DNA of 64,000 nucleotides from Arctopsyche grandis (taxonomy: Eukaryota > Arthropoda > Insecta > Trichoptera > Hydropsychidae). Positions within the stretch are counted from its first letter, which is position 1; each line of letters begins with the position of its first letter. Shown one piece after another: positions 10,660 through 21,000 of the stretch. The position numbers and the translations under genes were made by a program. The stretch covers positions 6,118,079 to 6,182,078 of the forward strand of contig NC_135356.1 of NCBI RefSeq assembly GCF_051622035.1, given 5' to 3'. A model generated the notes under the pieces. That model searched no databases and was not told the DNA's origin. It was given only the letters and a program-made list of their open reading frames with translations.

Positions 10660-11389
10660 TCTTTGTAACGGTCGGGACTTAAGAGCGCTGGACACCAGCG
10701 CCTTGTCCATACAAACGTATTAGACTTCTTCCTTCCTCAATTATGGCACAAGAGAAATTATTTTTTAATGTGCTATGGATATCCACCATTGAAATGCATC
10801 TATCGTTTTATTATTTTGAATAGTTATTTTTTATAGGAGCTAGGAGCCGCCAAACATCTATAAAATCGCCTCTTTTTTACACCCACGAAAAGAGTCCAGC
10901 GTGCTTATTTAACGGTCGATTTAAAAAAAAATACGCACAGAAAATATCTTTTTCATACCGATGATGATTTTTTTTTTAAATTGGTCCAGTTTTGGAGGAG
11001 AAAATAGGAGAATACGAAACCTCGATTTTGTCGATTTAAAATACGTATTATCTGGTCGAAGCGAAACTGTCGCATTCACTCAATATATATATTAATATAT
11101 ATAGTCGCTATTTATCATTTTAATCGTGGCACGTATTCAAATATTAAATAAATATGCCATACAAATTATATCATAGATCTTAAAATCATTACACGATCGG
11201 TTGAAATAAAATATATAAATATTAGCGTGTTTCTTTCAACAGTCTGTATATGAAAAATGCATTTGTGTGAGTACTGTGTACGCGCCTTCTGTAGCTAATA
11301 TACCTACATATATATGACACGAATCGTTCCGGTCGCAACGTTGAATTTCACGAGTACCAACCCCACCGGATCTTGATATGTATAAAGAT
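10660..11389. other. unassigned repeat-unit spacer
   Basis: This spacer is shared by units 1, 2 and 4. It starts with GCGCTGG-ACA-CCAGCGC (10685-10701), a small perfect hairpin. I find no gene. It runs up to the 8-bp duplication ATAAAGAT (11382-11389) of hAT-like element A. Confidence 0.5.
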
Positions 11390-11931
11390 CAGTGGCGGCT
11401 CGTGCCAATTTTTAGTGGAGGGGCTGCACTGAAAAAATTTCATGATTCATGTCATAACAGGACAAGATTAGCATAGTTTTTGGCTTACGACCACTTACAT
11501 GTGGATTTAAGTATTATTGAAAAAAAACTAGCAAAATTCACCACCCATTAAAGGGGTGGTGAAAAATTGAAAAAAAAGCTTCTATTTAAAATTACATTCC
11601 ATTATTCGGTCCGGTATTTCCCCAACCATTTGTTTTTCTATGCTTATCATAGAATTTATACACTCTATGCGACTTTTTCGGTAAGTTCTAGTCGCGAAAA
11701 GTGTTCATTTTGTAAATATTTTACTGAATTATTTTGTTCTTCCATTTTTAAAAGAAAAAAATCTTAATATATTTAAATAAAAATTACGAGAAAATGTTAA
11801 ACAGGAGTAAACAAATAGGCTTTCAGAAGAATACAAAAGTTTGTTGTTATCAAAATGAAAACGACTCACTGGAGATTTGATGAGGGCTCGTACACAAACA
11901 ATTAAGAGTAAAGAAAACGTATAAAAGAAAC

Positions 11932-12164
11932 TGCTACGTGGGGGTGAAGTGGGTGGCTTTGACTGAACAGGGAAAGACCAGCAGAGATGGGAGTCCAAAG
12001 GAAACGACAGTTCTGAGAGAAAGCTGTGGGCTGACTCGACTCCCGAAGGAAAGGGCGCTCCTTTTATAGCTGAGAAAGTAGCGGTACTTTCTCCCACTCC
12101 CCAGCATCCGAGGGCGGGGGTAGCTTCCCCCCCCACTCCTTCGGCTGCGGGGGCGTACGTTACA
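11932..12164 (-). mobile_element. 3' LTR of gypsy element A
   Basis: Read on the minus strand, the 233-bp LTR starts TGTAACGTACG and ends ACGTAGCA, with a TATAAAAGG promoter-like box at about 12061-12069. A purine-rich tract (AGGAGAGGGCAG) lies just upstream of it on the minus strand, which identifies it as the 3' LTR. Host AAAC (11928-11931) on its outer side matches the AAAC after the LTR fragment at 298. Confidence 0.8.
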
Positions 12165-12306
12165 CTGCCCTCTCCTTCAGGATCGGTCGTCTCGAGCGAT
12201 TTATTAATATACAAAAGTACAAGGCATATACAAACATACACAAATACAAAATAAACAAATGCAAAGAAATACAATACGGATGAAAATACAAGGTGGGTTT
12301 TTAATT

Positions 12307-15300
12307 CTAGATCGGATCCGGTGTTGCGAGGTATCGCGCTAATCTGTCGACGTGTACCATTAGATACCGGGAGTTCCCTGTTTCCCGGCGGATCCGATAG
12401 ACCACGTCGCTGATCCTCTTAATAATCCGGAACGGACCTTCCCATGGGGGCTGGAGTTTAAGGGTGCGACCGGGCTTCTTGGCTGGGTTGTGCAACCAAA
12501 CGCGATCGCCCTCTTCGTATCGTGGTTCCCAGATCCTCCCGTCGTAAGCCGCTTTCATTCTTTTGTGCGTCTTCTGGAGGTGTTTCCGGGCGAATTTGTG
12601 CGTTTCCGCCATCCCTTCTATGAGATTTTGGACGTATTTGTGGGCTGATTGCTCGGGTATACTGTCCGGGGGTCCGCCGTAGATAAGTTGGGGTGGAAGG
12701 CGCATTTCCCTGCCGAACATCATCAGGGCTGGCGACTCTCCTGTCGCGTCGTGTGGGGTTGAGCGGTAAGCCATGAGAAACGGGGACAGCATCGTGTCCC
12801 AGTCTCGTTCTGCCTCCTCGTCGTAGTAGGACAGGAATTTCCGGAGGTATCCCAGTAGAGTGCGGTTTAACCTCTCGATCATCCCGTCCGACTGAGGGTG
12901 GTAAGGGGTCGTCCGAGTTTTGCAGATGCCCAATTTATCTAGCGTTTCGGCAAAGACTCGGGCTTCAAAATTACGGCCTTGATCGGAGTGCAGTTCTCGG
13001 GGTGTGCCCAGTTTGGCGAAGACATGGGTTACTAGGGCTTCCGCTACCGTTTTCGCCTCTTGGTCCGGTAAGGGAATGGCTTCTGGTCACTTTGTGAAGT
13101 AATCAGCGGCCACTAGCACGTAACGGTTCCCCCTATTGGTAACCGGTAGCGGTCTCAATATGTCGATCGCCATTCGGTCCATCGGTGCCCCTGACACGTA
13201 TTGCCGCATGGCCGCCCTGTTCCTCGTATGTGGCCCGTTTTGCGCTGCACACCTGGGGCACTTTTCGCACCATTTTATAACATCGGGGCGGCATGTTGGC
13301 CAGTAGTATCGGCGGCGGACATTCTTTAGCGTTTTATTGACGCCGAAGTGTCCGCCAGTCGGGGAACTGTGCATCTCCCATAGGATTTCATTTACGTGGC
13401 TCTCGGGAATGACCAATTGCAGGATCTGACGCTCGCCGTTTGGGCTTTCCCATCGCCGGAAGAGCTGACCCTGGTCGACAGTTAGGGCGTCCCACTGGGC
13501 CCATAGAATTCGAACTTCGGGTTCTTCTGCCGACACTTCTTCCCACAGTGGTCGTCTTCCAGACTCTTTCCAGGCGATGAAGCGTGAGATTGTGGAGTCG
13601 GTGGCCTGGGGACTTTGTGGGTTCCCTATAGTGATGAGTTTGGCTTCGGGTGCTATTTGCTCGCCCTCTATTTTCGCGCATTTCTGGCAGCCTGGATCAC
13701 ATGGACGTCTAGAGAGGGCGTCGGCGTTGCCGTGTTTCTTCCCTGCTCGATGCTGTACGTCCATGTGGTACTGTCCCAGTCGTTGCAACCAGCGGGCCCA
13801 TTGACCTTCAGGTTTTCTGAAGCTGCGGAGCCACGTCAGTGCGGCGTGATCGGTTCGGAGTGTGAAGGGGCTTCCGTACAGGTAGTGGTTGAAGTGCTCT
13901 ACTGAGTCGACGATGGCGAGCAGCTCTTTCCGGGTGACGCAGTAGTTCCGTTCCGGTGCCTTCAAGGTGCGACTATAGTACCCGATCACCTTCTCCTCGC
14001 CGTCTTGAACTTGGGAGAGCACGCCTCCGATGGCATGTTGACTGGCATCCGCGTCCAGAATATAGATTCCCTCAGGTCGGGGGAATGCCATTGTTTTTGC
14101 GTCTGTCAGAGCGTTTTTGAGGGCATTGAAGGCATGCTCGCAGTCTTGGTCCCACGTGAAGATTGTTTTCTCCTCCGTGACACGATGCAGTGGTTTCGCC
14201 GTTTGCGCAAACCCTTGCACAAACCTCCGGTAATACTTGCAGAGGCCTAAGAAGCTGCGGAGTTATGCCTTCGATTTGGGGGTGGGCCACTCTCTCACGG
14301 CTTTTGTCTTCTCTGGATCCGTGCAGACGCTGTGGGAGCTGATTTTATGGCCCAGGAAGCAGACCTCATTGCTGAACAGCTGGCACTTCCGAGTATTTAC
14401 TTTGAGTCCGACCGCAAGTAGGCGTTTGAGGACCGTCTGGATGTGTTCCAAGTGGGCCTCCGGGGTCGGACTAAATATGATGATGTCGTCGAGGTATACC
14501 AGGGTTGATCCGGTCAGGTCGCCGAGAATGTCTTCCATTAGCCGGGAGAATGTGGCAGGCGCGTTGCAGAGGCCGAAAGGCATGACACGGAATTGGAATA
14601 GACCAAATTCAGTGGTAAAGGCGGTTTTTGGTCGGTCTTTCTCTTCGACTGGGACTTGCCAAAAACCACTCTGCAGGTCCAACGTCGAGAAGAATTTGGC
14701 ACCCGCAAGTGTGTCCAGGACTTCGTCCATTCGTGGCATCGGGAACGAGTCTTTCGTTGTCACGGCGTTTAACCGACGATAGTCAACGCAGAGGCGCAAC
14801 TCGCCGGTCTTTTTCGTGACCAATACGATCGGGGAGGCCCAGGGACCGGCTGCTGGTTCGATGATTTGTCTTGTCAGCAAGTCGTTGATGAGGGACCATA
14901 CCTCTGTCTTCTTGTGCAGCGGTATTCTGCGAGGGGCCTGTTTGATGGGGGCGGCATCGCTATTTATTCGATGGCTCCCTTTATGGACTTGGCTTAAGTC
15001 CCGTTCGCTTTGGGCGAAGGCTTGTCGGTGCTGGAGGAGGGAGTTGACGATCGTCGACCGTTTTCCAGGTGGTAGGTCGATGATAGCAGCGTCCAGTTGG
15101 CGGGGCAGGTCGTCTTGTCGCTTTCCGTTCAGTTCCTGTCGTTGTATTTCCTGACACGAATGGACTGAACTTACTGGTCGGTGGGGCGCAATGTCGTTCC
15201 GGAAAGTGACCCTTGTCGTAGTTCCTCCCAGTTCGACGATCGTATTGAGGTGGCGCAGGAGGTCCATCCCCATGATGACCTCTGAGGAGAAATCAGTGAC

Positions 15301-15969
15301 GGCAAATTTCCATGTCACTTGTGTGCCTTTAATTGACAACTTAGTCTCGGCCCATACATAGATCGCTACGTGTCGACCGTCTGCAACTCGTACTCTTTCC
15401 CTCTTGTCGTTCACCCTTTTTCTATGTTCGCGGGGAAATTTTGGCGAAAAGTTTGCTGGAGATAACGGAGATGCTTGCCCCGGTATCCAACAGTACCCTA
15501 CATGGTACTCCTCCAATCTCGCCTTCGGTGTCCAATATGAAAGGTGAGTCGCCGACGCTCCCTAACACTGGGACGGGCTTTTCTTCATCTTCGATGATCA
15601 GTCCTGCCCGTGTGGAACTGACCATTATTCTTTTCCCGACTGGGATCGCACCTCTTCCTCGTCGGAGGCGTTCTCGACTGCCCGTACCTTCGGACAGTTC
15701 CGCCCGCGACATTGTGGGCTTCCGCAGTTTCGGCAGTTCCTTTGCCCTTGCCAGGGCGGTCTGTTGCTGTTACGGCCCTCCGCTTGCCAGGGAGGTCTGT
15801 CACCGTTACGGCCCTCTGCTTGCCAGAGAGGTCTGCTGGCGTTTCGAGCTGCGGTATTGAAGTGAGGCTGGTGGTCTTGGGCTGGTCTGTTGGCCGCCCC
15901 CCTCCCTTGACTCCTCAGCCGTTTCGCATCCCTCGCGTGTTTTGCGAGTGACAGTGACAGTTGAATCAC
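12307..15969 (-). pseudogene. Ty3/gypsy retrotransposon gag(partial)-pol, disabled
   Basis: In minus-strand order: a 5'-truncated Gag tail with three RPxWQAEGRN-like repeats and a CX2CX4CX4C knuckle (15969-15625); protease with LLDTGAS (frame 15712-15422); reverse transcriptase with YLDD (within 15516-14263); RNase H; then integrase with an HHCC zinc domain, catalytic core and a GPF/Y-like end (to 12307). Breaks seen: Gag is cut at about 15955 where host TGACAGTTGAATC follows; the frame changes inside protease near 15430-15460; an in-frame TAA lies at 14263-14265 and an in-frame TGA at 13087-13089. No envelope gene is visible. GC content is far above that of the flanks. The element cannot be autonomous as read. 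Confidence 0.9.
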
Positions 15970-16551
15970 GACAGTGCTGCCGATATGGCTTTTTCCGTGG
16001 CCAGGTCTGAAATAAACTCAGCCCAGAGGCAACGAACTGGCAGAGTGAGTGAAAGAGAAAGAGCTATCTGCAGTTGCAAATTGCTCTTTCTGTTTCTCGT
16101 TCCGAAACTCCGGGCTGCGCGGCAGTCAGGGCGGCGCTGTAACACTTCACAGCCAGTACAGCAACATTTTAATTCATCTGTCACCATACAAGTTAGTGGG
16201 GTCTTCGAAACAGTCAACATTACTTACAATATCGCCCTTTTGGATACGGGTGATATTGTAAGTAATATTTACTCTGTCGAAGGCCCCCAATAGTTCGTCC
16301 ATCCAACTAATAAAAATGATATCATTAATAAATAAAATATTAAATGTATTATTAAACATATATTTTAGAATTTTATAGGAGGGGCTGCAGCCCGGCAGCC
16401 CATTAGGACGAGCCGCCACTGATAAAGATACAAATGGGAATTATTTTGATGATGATCGTTTTACAGAAAATGGTTTTATGGTAAATAATTGTTATCTAAG
16501 GTTGGTCAGCGAATTTGCCAATTTATCGAGTGTGTGCAAACAGTTCACGGA

Positions 16552-16592
16552 TTGCGTCAACCTTGCGCAAATCAATAAAAACATTTGCGCAT
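16552..16592 (+). promoter_or_regulatory. C/EBP-ATF-like site cluster upstream of AsnS copy 2
   Basis: The same three motifs as upstream of copy 1 (TTGCGTCA, TTGCGCAA, TTGCGCAT) occur with the same spacing. The putative 5' UTR exon ends at the GTAATC donor at 16669. The role is inferred. Confidence 0.3.
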
Positions 16593-17282
16593 TAGATACA
16601 GTCTGCTGGCGGCTGGTGGCGTTCGGTCTACTCGCGTTTTGGAAACACGTGCCCTCTTCTGCAACGTGGTAATCAATTATTCGAATGTTATGTTATAATT
16701 TATAAAAATTGATCAAATGGTGCAATACGCGTGGATTTATAACTTATAAATCAATTTAATGGGATTTTTGCTACACGCTACAAATACGCATGCTCGAATT
16801 TAAACAGGGAACATCCATTTGCAATCGATGAATAAGAATAATTCATTATTTTAAATCTGCCTATTATATGTGTATATATATAAATAATTGTATGCGATTT
16901 TGGCCTTTATTCATTTGATATATTAACATTAATACATTTAAATTGATAAAATCCTGTATACATATTATGTACTATTTGGCGTTGTTTGAGCGTGTATTAT
17001 AATAAAAAATCTCTTCCGAGAGCTGAAACACTGAATTTGTGACATTCTTTTTACATATGCATGTCAATGGGATTTTTAATTAAACATGATACCCGACATG
17101 ACATGAATTCCTTTATATGTAAATAGATGTAGTTTTTTAAATTTGTGTTTTGTTCATGATGAACATATGATTTATATTATGAAAGATGTATTTCTGTTAC
17201 AGTTAAGTTTCGTATAAAAAAAAATTGTAATGTATAATTATCAATTCACAATATTGGCATCTAATATTTACTGAATAGTAAA

Positions 17283-17590
17283 GTTGAAAGGAATTTTCAA
17301 AAGTTGGCAGCATATATATGTATATTTAAAAATAAACACGATTTTTATTTATGACAGCATTTTCTTATAGATTTTTAAGAATTAATTTAAATTTAATTTT
17401 TTTTTGTTTTTTTCTAATTTTGAACATGTTTTGAAATATGTCGTTTTTTGTTTGATTTGTAGTTTTTCAATAGTAAAATGATTTTCTTACATAAAATAGT
17501 AATGGGATTTTTTTCTACATAATATTATATGTACGTATGTAGTTTCAAATAAAAAATGCAATTTAAATTGAATAAGATCCAGACTACAAT
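17283..17590. other. unit-2-specific insertion in the 5' intron
   Basis: Units 1, 3 and 4 read ACTGAATAGTAAATAGCGGAATC without a break. Unit 2 carries about 305 bp of very AT-rich sequence at this point. No termini or target duplication that I can define. Confidence 0.5.
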
Positions 17591-17695
17591 CGGAATCATT
17601 GAATGCCTATACATATGTAATAACAAGTTTCGCATAATATAATTGATATATATTATTATTGTTTTGTGTTGCTGTGCAAATTTACATACATTGTA

Positions 17696-17802
<107 letters not shown>

Positions 17803-18017
17803 TATATTTTTTATCGTGAAATGAATTTGCGTTTGCGATTGATATTTACTTATGAAATAATCTCTTTGTTGCTTTGTTGCAATGGCGATTACATTTTTTA
17901 AAATGACTGCAATTTTATTTACATATGTTTCATATAATTTCTAATCAATTCTCACTTACTTTGCAATCGTTTTATGCGACTTGTTGTTTCTTTCCAGATA
18001 CATAATATCGAATCGGG

Positions 18018-21000
18018 ATGTGTGGAATTTGGGCTTTATTCGGAATGGATTGTCCAGACTGCTACATCGCCGATTTTAAAAGAATTGAGCACAGAGGTCC
18101 CGACGCTTCGAGGTTCGAAACCGACAAGCGTGTAATGGTCAAGCGTTTTAAACAGAATATCTGCTATAATGAATCCAAATTACTATCAATTTCTTGTTTC
18201 AGTTACAGAACGGATGCTTGGGATTTCACCGATTGGCAATCGTCGATGATTTGCATGGCATGCAACCAATGAAAATTCACCAACATCCGAAGATAACGGT
18301 CGTCTGCAACGGTGAAATTTATAACTACAAAACGGTAAATATAAATATAAATACTTGTCATGAGATTGAAAATATTAATACGTAATAGTCGTAATAAATT
18401 TGTAGTTGGGACAACAATTCGGCTTCAAATACGAGACCAAGTGCGATGTAGAATGTATTCTTCATCTTTATGTGAAATTTGGCTTTGAAAAGGCTATTCA
18501 ATTTTTGGATGGCGATTATGCAGTCTGTCTAGTAGACATGGAAAAGAAAAAGATAATGATAGCGAGAGATCCTTACGGCATTCGACCGCTTTTCAGATTT
18601 TACAGTGACGTGGATAAAATAATGGGAATTTGTTCTGAAGCGAAAGGTTTGTCAGATTGAATTCAAATATATGGTCCACAAACAACGGTACAGTTTACAT
18701 ATTTCATAGAACCACCGAGTTAAAATTAAAACCCAACTACACTGTATAATATGCCACTAAGTAATTTTGTGACTTAATATTATGATATGTGTAGTAGGTT
18801 CAGGTTTTCTTGATATCTTCTAGATTTCACTTGAGTAATATTATCTTCAAAAAATGACTGATACATAATAATGTTGATTTTGAAATGCTTTTTATTGTTA
18901 CTAAATTATGTTCACAATCTTATATCTATTTTAATAGCTACTGATCTACAGATCATTTTCTATTTTACAATTTTATTTTATTTTTGTTAGAAATTAAAGT
19001 ATTATATAGGTATTATTCAAATGTTTATGTACAGCATAATAGGAAAAAGAGCTCAAAAACCTATTTACAATTCATATAAATGCTCATCATACATCTTATA
19101 CATACATAATGTTAACTAAAGACTCTCTAAAGTCGACGATCTAAAGCAGATTGTGTTTAGGTACTCTGTGTTTATACCTGAAGGGTATAGATCAGGGACG
19201 TTATTTGAGGGGGCTGGGGTGGGCAGTTGCCCCCCTTAGATTTGAACGGGACTATCCACGTTGCTTAATGTATTATTATGAATTTTAATTAAAATACTGA
19301 ACCAAAAAAAATAGAAATTGAAATTGTTTAGAACGCTGTCAGAAATAAACATGTCGATTATTCCCAGAAAAAAATGGGGTCATGCTTTGAAAGATATTTT
19401 TAAACTCGTTTATCATTTAAAATTATTTTACTATTAATTTTATTGGTAAAAGTATATAGTAAATAAAAAAATGATTAAAAGAAAGAGTTAAAATTCATAT
19501 ATGTACTCATTTTTTAATATAATACATCCCCCCTTAAAAAGGTACTCCTAACTGGTCAAAATTTTTGCCCCCCCCCTCCCTGGGAAAAGCTGAAATGACG
19601 TCCCTGGTATAGACATAATAATGCGTAGTTTGTATTTGCATAATATTTCTTTAATACTTTTTTTTTTTCAAGATATCAGTTTTTTAGTTGTTTCTGTACA
19701 AATATAGGATTTTTTGTTCGATCCAACAGTTATTGATGAAATTTATTGATTTTAGTTGTATTGAAATATTATATGATTGAAATATATATAATTGTTTCTT
19801 TTAGGAATTATAAATATTGCTAAAAGGGTGAACGTGGCTGAAAAATTGGATCAATTTAAACCTGGTACTTATGAAGAATATTCATTCTCCGACGATGGGT
19901 CTATTGAGTTTATCAAAAAATCGGAATATTTCTCGACCAGAGAAGACGTCAAATTTTGGAAAATGGTGCCCCATTCACAAGGTTATATTTGACTGGAAGT
20001 CGATTGTGTTTATTTTATATCGTTTTAAATATTCAACAGTCACCCAAGATGCTTTAACTCAACAGATTTTAAGAGTCCGGCTGATGGGATTGTCTCTCTA
20101 TTAACGGAAGCATGTCGTAAAAGGCTGATGTCGGATCGTCGTATTGGATGTCTGTTGTCTGGTGGGTTGGACTCTTCTTTGGTAGCCGCTCTCATCGTAA
20201 AACTAGCCAAGGAGGAAAGCATAGCATACCCGATACAAGTACGACGACAGTCACATTTTATTTTGTATTTTTCTATTGAATTGAAACTGCTATACATTAT
20301 GCGAAGTGTATAAAAAATTGCTTATCTTTTAAAAGTGTGTGGTGCCAAATTAAAATAAGATTTTTTGGTTTTAGACATTCTCAATCGGCATGATAGGATC
20401 GCCCGATTTGGTCGCTGCTAAGAAAGTAGCTAAACACATTGGCTCCGAGCATCACGAGGTACTGCTCACAGAAGACGATATTGCTTTAGCTCTCACTCGG
20501 GTGATATATCATTTGGAGTCATTCGATATCACAACGGTACGAGCTGGCGTTGGTTTGTTACTTGCATTTTTTTCTTTTAAATGTAAAATTTTAAGATTGA
20601 CATTTTTTTTATTAGTTTTTTCTTTATCTCTGCAGGTATGTTTTTGTTGAGTGAGTATATCCAAGATAATACAAACACAGCGGTAATATTCAGTGGAGAA
20701 GGTGCCGATGAATTGGCCCAAGGCTACATTTATTTCAGAGACGCTCCTGACACTGATGCAGCACATGCCGAGAGTGAAAGGTTTCTTTCTTTTATATTCC
20801 TTTGATTTTATATTTTCCATCATTTAATTTTATATTTGAATTGTTGTACATTTTTAGGTTGCTGTCCGACATATATCTTTATGATGGCTTAAGAGCAGAT
20901 CGTATGACGGCTGCATTTGGGTAAAATCTTATTTATTATTATAATCTACTAGTGGTTTTACGCCGGCTTGGTTTGTTGTTTGTAATAAAACCAGAGAAAT

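Larger units (their letters stand above)
11390..16421. mobile_element. hAT-like element A (CAGTGGCGGCTCGT), split by a gypsy insertion
   Basis: The left terminus CAGTGGCGGCTCGT begins at 11390 and the right terminus (reverse complement) ends at 16421. Both are flanked by ATAAAGAT (11382-11389 and 16422-16429), an 8-bp duplication typical of hAT. The interior is split by a Ty3/gypsy element (11932 to about 15955). The uninterrupted ~1.08-kb version is at 34173-35250, so the hAT element is old and non-autonomous. Hairpins at about 16180-16265 belong to it. Confidence 0.8.

Noticed and set aside
11729-12274. 181-codon minus-strand frame across the gypsy 3' LTR
   Set aside because: It spans the LTR, the host boundary and low-complexity sequence, so it is not a plausible protein.
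13577-15951. Plus-strand open frames across the gypsy region
   Set aside because: Antisense readings of GC-rich pol; the minus strand carries all the recognisable domains.
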